From contig NZ_JAFKRH010000030.1 in the NCBI RefSeq assembly GCF_019038465.1, forward strand, positions 1-64,000: 64,000 nucleotides of DNA, written 5' to 3'. This DNA is from Synechococcus sp. CCY 0621. Its GTDB lineage: Bacteria > Cyanobacteriota > Cyanobacteriia > PCC-6307 > Cyanobiaceae. A program made the translations under genes and the position numbers. Under the pieces are notes generated by a model. It was not told where the DNA came from. It saw nothing but the letters and a program-made list of their open reading frames with translations, and made no database searches. Below, piece by piece: positions 17,967 through 27,471 of the stretch (positions are counted from its first letter, which is position 1; every line of letters starts with the position of its first letter).

Positions 17967-19361
17967 TCAGACGGTTGGATCTATCACCATGGCAACCTCA
18001 GCACTGGAACCATCAGCGCCGGGCAAAGAGCCCACAGGGTCTCCAAAAGTCTCCAGCAGAGACAACTTGTTTTCCTGTAAAGCCATACCCATCAAAATCA
18101 TTCCAGGCCAGTAGAGATAGACAAGAATCTCCAGGTTTTCCCCAAATGTGTAAAGAAAGAGAATCACGATCATGCTGAGGCCCACAGACCCGAGCTGATA
18201 GCGCGGATTTGATGCACGTCGCACAAGGTCTAACAGTGTGACTGCCATTGGCAACGCCAGCGAAAGGAAACCAACAGTTCCCTTGACAAACAACAGGCCA
18301 GCCCAGGTGTGATGGGAGCCAATCGGCATCGCCTCCACCAAGTGGGGGCCCGGTTCAACAATGCCATGACCCCAGAGAGGAGCATCGCGCTCCCAACGGT
18401 ACAAAGCAATCCGTTTCAGGGCCATGCGTACACGGGTTGAGCCTGCCCGCGCTCCCTTGAAACCTTCCCAGAAGTCACTAAAAAGCTGAAGCAGTAGCGG
18501 AGAGAGTATACCGCTAATATATGCAGTTGCACCTAACAATATCAATGTTGCTGGCTTGCGGATGCGTGCGACGATAAAGACGAAGATAGGGATAAGAATA
18601 ATCGCCACTTGTGCCAGTCTGGACTTGCAGATAAAACACATGAGGATCGAACCAAACAGGCCAGCGGCCTTCCAGGTTCGGTTCCTCTCCAGGAGGCTTA
18701 GCATAAAGTTCACATTGCCCACAAAACCCAGTGCAGGCCCCCAAGGGGTAAACAGTCGCCAGCGCAGATCGCCCGTGCTTCCATCAATCTCATAGAGGGG
18801 TACATCAAAGAATTCATTGCCGGGGCCGCCGATTGCCCTCAAAGGGGATACGTAGAGAACTTGGGGAAGACCCAAGTGAGGTGTGAGCAGCAGGATGGGA
18901 GTAATGATCAGAGTGTGCAAACCCAAAATGCAGATGGCACGACTGAGGAGCTGGCTGCGAATATTGAGGCAACCGGCAAGCGGGTACAAGGCAAGTGCAG
19001 CCCAGCCCTTGGCCCAGCCGATCGACGACTTGACAATCAGCGCAACGCCCAGATTAAAGTCAATATGCCCAAACAGCAGTGCTACTTCCATCATCAGCAT
19101 TCCGAGCACCCAAAGCCAGATCACAGGTGAGATTGTGATCTCCTCGTTTTCCTCTGGGTGATCAATCCATGCCAGCTTCTTAATTATTAGGCAAGCCAAG
19201 AGTAGCCAGCCAAGGACTGAACCAACCACATAAAGACCTCCGAACAACCAGATCGGATAGGTGTAGATGATGGCATACCAGACCAATCTCTCCGGCCAGT
19301 TCTGAGGTTGAATATCTGAGGAGGGAAAGAATGAAGGATGACTCCAGAACTTAATGCCCAT
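17967..19361 (-). CDS. Wzy/O-antigen ligase-like polysaccharide polymerase
   Basis: A 464-residue polytopic membrane protein with about ten to twelve hydrophobic segments. The loop block WGHGIVEPGPHLVEAMPIGS followed by HHTWAGLLFVKGTVG resembles the Wzy_C/O-antigen ligase region, where repeat units are joined in the periplasm. It lies 15 bases after the co-polymerase gene in the leftward export run. Codon use is more AT-rich than the flanking core genes, consistent with acquired DNA. It could be the EPS polymerase or a ligase; the full Wzx/Wzy-type gene set around it favours polymerase. Confidence 0.78.
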   Translation of the reverse strand: MGIKFWSHPSFFPSSDIQPQNWPERLVWYAIIYTYPIWLFGGLYVVGSVLGWLLLACLIIKKLAWIDHPEENEEITISPVIWLWVLGMLMMEVALLFGHIDFNLGVALIVKSSIGWAKGWAALALYPLAGCLNIRSQLLSRAICILGLHTLIITPILLLTPHLGLPQVLYVSPLRAIGGPGNEFFDVPLYEIDGSTGDLRWRLFTPWGPALGFVGNVNFMLSLLERNRTWKAAGLFGSILMCFICKSRLAQVAIILIPIFVFIVARIRKPATLILLGATAYISGILSPLLLQLFSDFWEGFKGARAGSTRVRMALKRIALYRWERDAPLWGHGIVEPGPHLVEAMPIGSHHTWAGLLFVKGTVGFLSLALPMAVTLLDLVRRASNPRYQLGSVGLSMIVILFLYTFGENLEILVYLYWPGMILMGMALQENKLSLLETFGDPVGSLPGADGSSAEVAMVIDPTV

Positions 19362-19376
19362 GAGCGCGGTGATACA

Positions 19377-20894
19377 TCACGATGAGATCAGGTTGGATAG
19401 TTTTCGAATCCATGGCTTCCGAATCCAGAGAATCCAAAGCCCCAGACTCGTAAATACTGAACCAATGGCAGATCCAGCCAGAAGCAGGCCCCTCTTAGGG
19501 GAACTGGGCTTCGTGGGCAGGCTCGGATCCACAGCCATCTGAATCAGTGGGAAGGCCGCAAAGACATCCGCTTGGCCAAGGTCAAGTTTGGCGAGAGTCG
19601 AGGCAAAGACGGCTTCGGCAATCTGTTCGTTCCGCCTGAGTCTCTCCAGGGTGGGCTGGCGTTGCGACATTCGCTCAAGCCGACCATCCAGTACAACAAT
19701 CTGCTGATCCAACTTATTAACCTGAGCTGCCGCTCCGATCGCCTCAGCTTGATACGTCACCAGATTCTGAAACAGGGCATCTCTTCCTGACCCGGAGCTG
19801 GCGAGGGCCAGTTGAGAGAGGGTACTGCCCATAGGCTTACGGCCCAGCACTTGCTGTGCGCGACGATCAAGAGCCAATTCGGCAGCCTTCTGACGCTTGA
19901 CCTCCTTGATAATGCGAGGGTGATTGGGCCCAAACTTGGCCGTCTGGACCTTGAGGATAGCCGTGGCTTCACTGAAATCCTTCAGGTTCTGCTGAAAGAT
20001 CTGGTCGACCTGCAGCTTGAAGGCCTCCGCTGCTTCAGTGGCATTGAGGCCAAGATTTCTACTGAGCTTCTGGAGTCGTCCTTCAGCTTGGGCCTGCTGG
20101 GCAGCAAACTCGGCGCGTTGGCGCCTCAGTTGCTCAATGTTAGTCGAAATGGTTTCAACCTGTTCCGTGGAGTTCAGGCCAGACTTAAGCTTATAGGCAG
20201 AAACTTCTTTCTGTGCCTCTTCCAGTTTGTCACGCGATTTCAAGAGGATGTCTTGTGTAGGCCCATCTCGCTGGCCCATCTCGCTGATCCGAAGCTGATT
20301 GAGCCGAGACACCATAGCGTCATAGAGAGCAAAAGCCTTGCGGCGTGACAACTGCGGCGACGATCCCGACACTTCAATCTGCATCAAAGTGGTATTGTCA
20401 ATATTCTTGATACGTGGTTCGCCAAACTCATCACTGGACAGACCAGCATTCTTTGCTGCCTGGCGAAGTACCTGTTCGCTCGTAAATATGAATTCATAAT
20501 TGGCCCTGGGATCAAAGGTAGACGTTGCCACACCCGCTGATCCGCTGGAGGCAGTCGCTTGCCCAATTTCCGGAAGATTTACATTCACCGAACTGATGCT
20601 TCCAGGCAGGATCAAAGCAAAGTCACTCTTATAAGTTGGTTTCACCGTAGCCAGGATCAGCAGGCTCGTTCCCCATATGAAGATATTTGCTGATCCACAC
20701 ACCAGGAGATAACGGCTCCAGCGCAACTTGTCCGTACGGCTCAGACTTTGCCACCAAGCACTGGGAGACTTTGGCCGAGGAAGGGCAACATTGCGCAACT
20801 GCTCGGTGAACAGCCGCTGCACCTTACGAACCGGCTCCAGTCGTGATGCAGACCCGCTACTTGGCGGTGGTGACTTGGGGGGGCCGTACGTCAC
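19377..20894 (-). CDS. Wzz/GumC-type polysaccharide co-polymerase without tyrosine-kinase domain
   Basis: A 505-residue inner-membrane protein. Membrane helices lie near residues 62-85 and 475-492, with a long periplasmic region between them containing extended coiled coil (about 205-420). The segment YKSDFALILPGS after the first helix and FGPNHPRIIKEVKRQ in the coiled region are typical of the chain-length family. The protein ends with WIRKPWIRKLSNLISS; there is no C-terminal Walker-type BY-kinase domain and no separate BY-kinase gene in the cluster. It sits ten bases after the export gene. Confidence 0.85.
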   Translation of the reverse strand: MTYGPPKSPPPSSGSASRLEPVRKVQRLFTEQLRNVALPRPKSPSAWWQSLSRTDKLRWSRYLLVCGSANIFIWGTSLLILATVKPTYKSDFALILPGSISSVNVNLPEIGQATASSGSAGVATSTFDPRANYEFIFTSEQVLRQAAKNAGLSSDEFGEPRIKNIDNTTLMQIEVSGSSPQLSRRKAFALYDAMVSRLNQLRISEMGQRDGPTQDILLKSRDKLEEAQKEVSAYKLKSGLNSTEQVETISTNIEQLRRQRAEFAAQQAQAEGRLQKLSRNLGLNATEAAEAFKLQVDQIFQQNLKDFSEATAILKVQTAKFGPNHPRIIKEVKRQKAAELALDRRAQQVLGRKPMGSTLSQLALASSGSGRDALFQNLVTYQAEAIGAAAQVNKLDQQIVVLDGRLERMSQRQPTLERLRRNEQIAEAVFASTLAKLDLGQADVFAAFPLIQMAVDPSLPTKPSSPKRGLLLAGSAIGSVFTSLGLWILWIRKPWIRKLSNLISS

Positions 20895-20904
20895 AACCTT
20901 CTTC

Positions 20905-21951
20905 TCATGGCGTAATGACGTCGTAAATCAATGCGCCTGGGACGACAAAATCCCTGATCAGTCCAAGGACATCACGGACGTTCGTGACGCCGGAATCATA
21001 ACAAGCTACGGCATCATTGGCCATCAGATAAGGATTGGAGAGACTGTCTTTGGAACGCCGTATGAGCTCTTCAACGCCTCGTTCCAGAACATTGGTTTTC
21101 CCTGTCTGTGGGTCGGTGGTGACCAGAATCGCGCGTCGGCGGGCATTGGTCCACAAAGCTCCACCGGCACAATTGCCAGATACCACGGCCTGGGAGAAGC
21201 GGGAGCCGTAGGGAAAGGAGGTGGCATCGCGACCAATCCCAGCTACAGCGTTGCCGGCGGCGGGAACGGTAAGGTTGGAGATAAAGATCTTAACTCCAAC
21301 CGGCGTGATCTGAGATGGTCGCACAATCAAAGGGTTGATGATTCCTGAATCGGGAACCACGACCTGATCGCCAGCGATAAGAGGCAAATCAATGAATGGT
21401 TCACCAGTAAAGATCCCTGTGAGATCAATTCTCTGACGTCGGCTGCCACGGATCAACTCAACAGATCGGATGTCTGCCGTGGGCATCACACCGCCAGCCT
21501 GTCGGATTGCTGAGGAAAGAAATCTTTTGAATGGGGCCTGCCCTGACTGCTGCACAGGCGCTTGCGTCTGCTCAGCATCGCTCCATTCGTTGATCATCAC
21601 TCGGCCTGGCTGAAAGGTGGAGCCCGTAACAAAGACTTCTACCGGGGCCCATTGCACGACGTTAACACTAACTTTCAAAAAGTTTGGCTGGAAGAATCTT
21701 TCCCTAATGAGTACTTCTCGAATTCGCTGTTCCACCTGATGGGGCTCCAATCCAGTAACAGGAATTCCTCTGACATAGGGAAGTTCAAGTTCTCCATGGA
21801 GATTGACATCGAATATCCCGCTGAATTCCTCACCTTCCGGAATGGTGACCTTTACCCGGTCTCCGGCCGACAGAGGCAACGCAAAGGCTTGACCCACTGT
21901 TGATGTCAGTGCCGCAAGCATGAATGCAAAAGAAGCCAGACGCTTCAGCAT
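20905..21951 (-). CDS. Outer-membrane polysaccharide export protein (Wza-like OPX)
   Basis: A 348-residue exported protein. The signal peptide MLKRLASFAFMLAALTSTVG ends near AFA; no lipobox cysteine is visible, unlike E. coli Wza. A Poly_export domain begins at LSAGDRVKVTIPEGEEFSG, followed by SLBB-type repeats (VEVFVTGSTFQPGRV). It forms or gates the exit channel for EPS. It is the first gene of the leftward run and is divergent from the pyruvyltransferase gene, with 178 bases between starts. Confidence 0.88.
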   Translation of the reverse strand: MLKRLASFAFMLAALTSTVGQAFALPLSAGDRVKVTIPEGEEFSGIFDVNLHGELELPYVRGIPVTGLEPHQVEQRIREVLIRERFFQPNFLKVSVNVVQWAPVEVFVTGSTFQPGRVMINEWSDAEQTQAPVQQSGQAPFKRFLSSAIRQAGGVMPTADIRSVELIRGSRRQRIDLTGIFTGEPFIDLPLIAGDQVVVPDSGIINPLIVRPSQITPVGVKIFISNLTVPAAGNAVAGIGRDATSFPYGSRFSQAVVSGNCAGGALWTNARRRAILVTTDPQTGKTNVLERGVEELIRRSKDSLSNPYLMANDAVACYDSGVTNVRDVLGLIRDFVVPGALIYDVITP

Positions 21952-22129
21952 TGGTAGTGATCAGGGGGCGACGAACGCATCTGAACTCAATTTAGGCTCA
22001 ACGGCACTTAAGAGGTATCATAGCCTAGATGCCGATGAAGCAATCATTGCTCTCCAGGAACGCAGAGGATAAGGCCAAAGGCTCACCGCTGATGCGCCCT
22101 AGCCAGCGAAGCTTCCGTCTTGACCCACG
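21952..22129. promoter_or_regulatory. Divergent control region of the EPS cluster
   Basis: The 178 bases between the export gene (leftward) and the pyruvyltransferase gene (rightward) must contain both promoters. The part around 21985-22025 is AT-rich for this genome. A possible rightward -10 is TATCAT at 22016-22021 with TTAGGC 18 bases upstream as a weak -35; this is a tentative reading. No clear operator repeat was seen. Confidence 0.4.
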
Positions 22130-23224
22130 ATGATGCAGATGACCTCCTGTCCGCCTGGGCAAATCGGGCTGATCAACGCCTACAGCACCCTCAATCTGGG
22201 TGATGCGGCTATCTATAGCGCCTTCAGTACCTTGATGCCTGAAGCAGTACTCGTGGCCTGCGTGCAGGACACCGAACCTGACGCCAAGCTCGGTGTTGCT
22301 TTCCAGCAAAGGCGGCCTCGACAATGTGCCGCCTACGTGAGCGTGGGTGGGGACATCTTCAATAATTCTAGAGAGTGGTTGATCACCAAGGCTTTCCTGC
22401 TGAACCTAGCTGAACTGACCCGCCACCCCAGCCGCACGATCCTTTTTGGCCAATCGATTCCGCGCTCCTGCCACGGCCTCAGCTTCTTCGCCCTGTGCCA
22501 GGGCCTGAAACGCCTGGCGGCTGTCTGTGTTCGTGATGCCGAAAGCCACCGCCGCTTGCGGCAGGCCGGGGTGGAGGCCCGGCTGTCGTTCGACACGGCC
22601 TTCGTTCTGCAGAGTTCAGACTCGGCGCAGCGTGCGGCAGTCTCTCTATTCAAGGGCATTGATCTCGATCCATCTCAGGCCGCGGTGGTCTCGGTGCGCG
22701 CCTTCGACAGCATGTACACCCACGACAACCAGAGTTTCGTCCAGCGGATGGCGGCCCTCTGTCGTGGGCTGCTGCAGGAGGGACTCACACCGACCATGCT
22801 GATTCAGTCGCGTGCCTATGGCGCCGACAACGATCTCTCGGTTGCCCACGCGATCCAGGTACAGGCCCCGGGAACCGCCGTGCTTGATCCGTTCCTTCCG
22901 GATGGGTTGGTGCCCAGCTGGCAACTGGCCATGGCCGTGTTCGCCATGGCCCATCGGGTAATCGCCGTCCGATACCACACCGCCGTTCTGTCCCTGGCGG
23001 CCGGCAAGGTCCCTTTCCACCTGCACTATTCCAACAAGGGGCGCGATCTGTGCCAACGCCTGCATCTGCCAGGTAGTGACCTGGGCCTGTTCGATCCGGG
23101 CCGAACCCTCGACGCCATCCTGGCGAGCCCACCCCAGGGCTTCGATCATCAGGCGATCAGGGATCAAGTACGGCGTGATTTCGCCTGGGCCATGGGGCAG
23201 CTTCCTCTGATGGGGTCACGTTGA
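22130..23224 (+). CDS. Polysaccharide pyruvyltransferase family protein
   Basis: A 364-residue WcaK/CsaB-like enzyme expected to add a pyruvate ketal from phosphoenolpyruvate to a sugar, giving the polysaccharide negative charge. Family blocks are IGLINAYSTLNLGDAAIYSA near the N-terminus and AVRYHTAVLSLAAGKVPFHL near the C-terminus. First gene of the rightward EPS run; only one base separates it from the next gene. The sugar acceptor is unknown. Confidence 0.85.
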   Translation: MMQMTSCPPGQIGLINAYSTLNLGDAAIYSAFSTLMPEAVLVACVQDTEPDAKLGVAFQQRRPRQCAAYVSVGGDIFNNSREWLITKAFLLNLAELTRHPSRTILFGQSIPRSCHGLSFFALCQGLKRLAAVCVRDAESHRRLRQAGVEARLSFDTAFVLQSSDSAQRAAVSLFKGIDLDPSQAAVVSVRAFDSMYTHDNQSFVQRMAALCRGLLQEGLTPTMLIQSRAYGADNDLSVAHAIQVQAPGTAVLDPFLPDGLVPSWQLAMAVFAMAHRVIAVRYHTAVLSLAAGKVPFHLHYSNKGRDLCQRLHLPGSDLGLFDPGRTLDAILASPPQGFDHQAIRDQVRRDFAWAMGQLPLMGSR

Positions 23225-23225
23225 G

Positions 23226-24215
23226 ATGCGAGTGCTGCATGTCCTTCCAAGTGGCGGCATGGGCTGGAGCGGCGGCATCCGACCCACCTTGCGCAGCCTC
23301 GCGGACTCTGAGCTGGGGAGGCACCACAGCTTTCAGGTGACTGGTCAGGATGAACTCAGGTCCAGCCTGGCCGAATGGCCTGCGGATCTGCTGGTCTGGC
23401 ACGGGGCCTGCTCCTGGCGAAACCTGCCGCGGCTTCTGAAACGGCCAGGACGGCGCCAGATCCTGTTTGAGCACCATTACTGCGCCGGGTTCGAACAACA
23501 AAGCGTCTCTTCCCCACGCCGATTCCGCGCCATGTTGCGACTGTCCTACGCCTGCATGGAACGGGTTGTGGCGGTTTCCGAAGCCCAGCATGCCTGGATG
23601 ACCCAGGCTCAGCTGTTGCCACCGAAGCGGGTCCGCCTGCTTCTGTCTTCCCGCCAACTGAACGATTTCCTGGCTCTGGCGCCTCCTTCGCCTGTGCCAT
23701 CAGGCCAGCCGCTGCGTTTGCTGGCCTACGGCCGGCTCACTCCCCAGAAGGGCTTCGATCTGCTGATTAAAGCCATGGCACGGTTACCCGAGGCTCCACT
23801 TGAACTTCTGCTTGTCGGTGATGGTCCCCAACGGCAGCAGCTGGAACAGCTAGCGGCCGCCGATGCACGCATCACCCTGCTGGGCTCCCGAGCTGACATT
23901 CCCCTGCTACTTGCCGACGCCGACATCGTGATCATTCCCTCTCGGTGGGAACCCTGGGGCAATGTCTGCCTCGAGGCACGCGCCGCAGCCAGGCCAGTGA
24001 TCGTGACGCCGGTCGATGGCCTTGTGGAGCAGGTCGAGGGAAGTGGTCTGCTCACGGAGGCTGCAACAGAACAGGCACTGGCAGCCACTCTCGAGTCCCT
24101 GCTGCAAAGCACCGAAGCGCAGCGCAGCCAATGGTCGCAAAACGGTCGCCGGTCTGCGGCCCGCTCCTGGCAGGGCTATCTGGACGGCTGGGCAGCGTTG
24201 TTAGCTGAGCCGTGA
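23226..24215 (+). CDS. Glycosyltransferase family 4
   Basis: A 329-residue GT-B enzyme. The C-terminal donor-binding half is clear: LAYGRLTPQKGFDLLIKAM, LLLVGDGPQ, and the E-x7-E motif EPWGNVCLE. The N-terminal HVLPSGGMGWSGGIRPT is an acceptor-side loop of the family. It adds one sugar to the growing lipid-linked repeat unit at the cytoplasmic face. It starts one base after the pyruvyltransferase stop and its TGA shares a base with the flippase start. Confidence 0.87.
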   Translation: MRVLHVLPSGGMGWSGGIRPTLRSLADSELGRHHSFQVTGQDELRSSLAEWPADLLVWHGACSWRNLPRLLKRPGRRQILFEHHYCAGFEQQSVSSPRRFRAMLRLSYACMERVVAVSEAQHAWMTQAQLLPPKRVRLLLSSRQLNDFLALAPPSPVPSGQPLRLLAYGRLTPQKGFDLLIKAMARLPEAPLELLLVGDGPQRQQLEQLAAADARITLLGSRADIPLLLADADIVIIPSRWEPWGNVCLEARAAARPVIVTPVDGLVEQVEGSGLLTEAATEQALAATLESLLQSTEAQRSQWSQNGRRSAARSWQGYLDGWAALLAEP

Positions 24216-25489
24216 TGACGCTCTTCGAACAGCTTCGGCAACGGTTGGCCGGCGATCGCTTTGTACGCAACACCGGCTGGATGGGCCTGGGTGAGGTGGG
24301 AATTCGTGTCTCCCGCCTGCTGGCCACGGTGATCCTGGCGCGACTGCTCAGCCCAGAGGACTACGGCCTTGCCGCCATCGTGCTGATGACCACGGAATTC
24401 GTACGCGTATTCACCCGCAACGGCATCGGCGACAAGCTCGTCCAGGCCGATGGGAAGGAAATCAAAGAGCTCTGCCAGACGGCATGGTGCATCAACTGGC
24501 TGATCGGCATTGGACTGTTCCTGTTGCAGCTGGCCGGATCATTCGTCGTGGCCCATTTCTACGGAAACGACCGTCTCACTTTGCCGATCATCGCCGTTGG
24601 CTTCACGTATCTGATCTATCCCCTGGCGATGGTACAAACGGCACTGGTGCGCCGCGACAACCGACTCAAGATCTTTAGTTTGACAAATTTAACCCAGGTT
24701 GTGGCTGACAACATCCTCACAGGCATCCTGGCCTTGCAGGGATTCGGCATGTGGGCGATCGTTCTGCCCAAGTTGCTGGTGGCGCCGGTGTGGGTGGGAA
24801 TGATGCTTCACTACGAGCCTTGGCGGCCTCGCGCGGTGTTCACTCTGCAACGATGGCGCAACATTCTGGGATTCGGCAGCCGCATCCTTGGGGTGGAACT
24901 GCTCAACACTTTTCGCGAAAACGTCGACTATCTCCTGATTGGTCGCTTCATCGGCATGAAGGCTCTTGGTGTGTACTATTTTGCCTTCAATGCTGGCCTT
25001 GGCCTAAGCCTGAGTGTCATCAATGCTCTAGGAGTGTCGCTCTACTCTGACCTCTGCGAAATCCGCTCCGATTCTGAGCTGTTGCGAAGGCGCTTTAACC
25101 AGAATCTGCTCACGATTGCAAAGGTTGTCTTCCCTTTGGTGATCATTCAATCCTTGCTGGCGCCCCTCTATGTTCCAATCATCTTCGGCCAGAAGTGGGT
25201 GGATCAGGGTGCCGTGCCGATCCTGATCATCATTTGCATCTCGGCACTCTCACGCCCATTTGCCAATGCGGCGTCGATGCTGTTCCGAGCCATCGGCCTG
25301 CCTCAGGTGGATCTTTGGTGGAATCTGGGATTCACCCTCTTGTTGACGGTGGCGGTGGTCTTTGGTGCCTCCTACGGCACCCTGGGAGTAGCGGTTGCCG
25401 TGATGGCTACCCACCTTATACTGCAGCCGCTCTACGCTGGCTGGGCGCGCCAGATCGTACTGACCAAACCGGCCGGCTGGGTGCGTTAA
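24215..25489 (+). CDS. Wzx-type oligosaccharide flippase
   Basis: A 424-residue membrane protein of the MOP superfamily (polysaccharide export branch) with about 12 helices. Recognisable segments are NTGWMGLGEVGIRVSRLLAT, ILARLLSPEDYGLAAIVL and GKWVDQG-like C-terminal loop residues. It should flip undecaprenyl-linked repeat units to the periplasm for the Wzy-like polymerase. ATG 24215 overlaps the previous TGA by one base; a GTG at 24212 would add one residue. Confidence 0.87.
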   Translation: MTLFEQLRQRLAGDRFVRNTGWMGLGEVGIRVSRLLATVILARLLSPEDYGLAAIVLMTTEFVRVFTRNGIGDKLVQADGKEIKELCQTAWCINWLIGIGLFLLQLAGSFVVAHFYGNDRLTLPIIAVGFTYLIYPLAMVQTALVRRDNRLKIFSLTNLTQVVADNILTGILALQGFGMWAIVLPKLLVAPVWVGMMLHYEPWRPRAVFTLQRWRNILGFGSRILGVELLNTFRENVDYLLIGRFIGMKALGVYYFAFNAGLGLSLSVINALGVSLYSDLCEIRSDSELLRRRFNQNLLTIAKVVFPLVIIQSLLAPLYVPIIFGQKWVDQGAVPILIIICISALSRPFANAASMLFRAIGLPQVDLWWNLGFTLLLTVAVVFGASYGTLGVAVAVMATHLILQPLYAGWARQIVLTKPAGWVR

Positions 25490-26446
25490 ATGAAGGGGTG
25501 TCCCGGGATCTCAGTCGTCATTCCGGCCTACAATGCTGCTGCATTTGTTGTCGACACGATTGCTTCCGTTCAAGCCCAGACCTATTCGGACTGGGAAGCG
25601 TTGATCATCGATGATGGTTCGACGGACGAGACCGCGACCCTGGTCAAGGAGATGGTGAACCGAGACTCTCGACTGAGGCTGCTTTCCGTTGAGAACCAGG
25701 GGGTTTCAGCCGCCCGAAATCTGGGTGTATCCCTGGCGCTTGCGCCCTGCATCGCCTTTCTCGACGCCGATGATTCCTGGAGGCCATCCAAGCTACGTCG
25801 ACATCTGGAGCATCTAGCATCACTACCAAATCTTGGCGTCAGCTTCGATCGGGTGGAGTTCCTTTCGTCTGCCGGCAAACCCACAGGCCATTTTTCCAAA
25901 TCTCGCCTTCATGACCTGACACCTCAGCATTTTCTCTATGAGAATCCAACCACCACCACATCCACGTGGGTTGTGCGGCGCTGCCTGTTTGAACAGGTTG
26001 GCGGCTTCCTGCCGGCGATGAGCTACTCCGAAGACCTGGAATGGCTGTTGCGGGTTCGCTGCAGTGGCTGGATGATTGCCGGATTGGAGGATGTGCTAAC
26101 GGGCTATCGCACCAGTGAAGCTGGGCTTTCGTCTGAGCTGAGCAAGATGGAGAAGGGATGGAATCGGCTGGTACAACAGGCCCGTGTTTACGCGCCTGAT
26201 CTTGTCAACCGCCATTTCGCAAGGGCCCAGGCTGTCCACCTTCGCTACCTGGCTCGCCGCAGCCTGCGCTTGAAAGCTTCCGAGGTCTCAGAGGGGGTGG
26301 ATTTCATGAACCGTGCGATCCAGTCCGATCCGACTCTGCTGCTGCGCCAGCCCTTGCGAAGCTGGTCCACGATGCTGGCTGTTCAACTTCGCTGGCTGCT
26401 GTCCAAGCTGGCAATGCCAGCTGCGAAGCGGAGAAGCGTGCCATGA
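25490..26446 (+). CDS. Glycosyltransferase family 2 (copy 1)
   Basis: A 318-residue GT-A enzyme with ISVVIPAYNAAAFVVDTI, IIDDGSTDET and the metal-binding FLDADDSWRPSKL. It starts directly after the flippase stop and overlaps the next gene by four bases. Its plan is shared with the next gene (the DITPQ/DLTPQ block, YLARR segment, and C-terminal LL-QPLRSW/LLEEPRRT region), so the two are probably tandem paralogues with different acceptors or donors. Confidence 0.87.
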   Translation: MKGCPGISVVIPAYNAAAFVVDTIASVQAQTYSDWEALIIDDGSTDETATLVKEMVNRDSRLRLLSVENQGVSAARNLGVSLALAPCIAFLDADDSWRPSKLRRHLEHLASLPNLGVSFDRVEFLSSAGKPTGHFSKSRLHDLTPQHFLYENPTTTTSTWVVRRCLFEQVGGFLPAMSYSEDLEWLLRVRCSGWMIAGLEDVLTGYRTSEAGLSSELSKMEKGWNRLVQQARVYAPDLVNRHFARAQAVHLRYLARRSLRLKASEVSEGVDFMNRAIQSDPTLLLRQPLRSWSTMLAVQLRWLLSKLAMPAAKRRSVP

Positions 26447-27471
26447 CCCAACCTCTCGTTTCAGTCATCATTCCTGTGTATCAGAGTGCCGCAACGGTGG
26501 CCGAAAGTCTGCAATCGGTAATTGACCAGACCTACAGCCACTTGGAGATCCTCGTGGTGGACGACGGTTCTATGGATCAGTCGATCTCCATCTGCGAGCA
26601 GTTTGATGATTCCCGAATCTGCATTCTGCATCAACAGAACCGGGGCCTGGCCGGGGCCCGGAACACAGGCATCCGGCAGGCCCAAGGGGAGTTCCTGGGA
26701 TTTCTGGACAGCGATGATCTGTGGCTGCCCACCAAGGTGGAGCGCCATGTGGCCCATCTGCAAGCGCGGCCGGAGGTGGGGGTCAGCTTTTCCCGCTCCG
26801 GATTCATCGATGAGGACTCCAGACCGATCGGGATCTACCAGATGCCGAGGCTGCAGGACATCACCCCGCAGATCGTTTTCTGCCGCAATCCGATCGGCAA
26901 TGGCTCGGCGGTGGTGATCCGCCGGGACGTCTTTAGCGCCATTCGCTTTGAGGCGAATCTCTATGGCGACGTGGAAGACTTCTACTTTGACGACAGCTTC
27001 CGTCAGTCCGAAGACATCGAATGCTGGCTGCGGATTGCGCTCCAGACCCACTGGCGCATCGAAGGCCTCCCCGAGGCGCTGACGCTTTACCGCATCAGCG
27101 ACGGTGGACTCTCGGCCAACCTGATGAAGCAGTACGCCTCCTGGGAGCGGGTTCTGCTCAAGACCGAAGCCACCCACCCGGAGTTCGTCGCCCAGTGGGG
27201 CTCCAAGGCCCGCGCCTATCAGCTGCGCTACCTGGCCCGCCGCGCCACCCGCCAGCGGGACGGCGCCTTGGCCGTGCGTCTGCTGCACCAATCCCTGGCC
27301 ACCGACTGGAGGGTGCTGCTGGAGGAACCGCGACGCACCCTGATCACGCTGCTGGCGGCCTACCTGCTGCGGCTGTTGCCGGAGGCTCCCTATCGCTGGC
27401 TGGAGGGTCTGATGCTGCGCTCCACAGGAGCCAGTCAGCAGCGGCGCATGCGTGGGGAACTGAGCCGATGA
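26443..27471 (+). CDS. Glycosyltransferase family 2 (copy 2)
   Basis: A 342-residue GT-A enzyme with VSVIIPVYQSAATVAESLQS, VVDDGSMDQS and FLDSDDLWLPTKVERH. It is related to the preceding GT2 along its whole length, with a longer insertion near residues 165-190 (FEANLYGDVEDFYFDDSFRQ). Start and end both overlap neighbours by four bases (ATGA). Predicted to add a sugar to the EPS repeat unit. Confidence 0.87.
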   Translation: MTQPLVSVIIPVYQSAATVAESLQSVIDQTYSHLEILVVDDGSMDQSISICEQFDDSRICILHQQNRGLAGARNTGIRQAQGEFLGFLDSDDLWLPTKVERHVAHLQARPEVGVSFSRSGFIDEDSRPIGIYQMPRLQDITPQIVFCRNPIGNGSAVVIRRDVFSAIRFEANLYGDVEDFYFDDSFRQSEDIECWLRIALQTHWRIEGLPEALTLYRISDGGLSANLMKQYASWERVLLKTEATHPEFVAQWGSKARAYQLRYLARRATRQRDGALAVRLLHQSLATDWRVLLEEPRRTLITLLAAYLLRLLPEAPYRWLEGLMLRSTGASQQRRMRGELSR

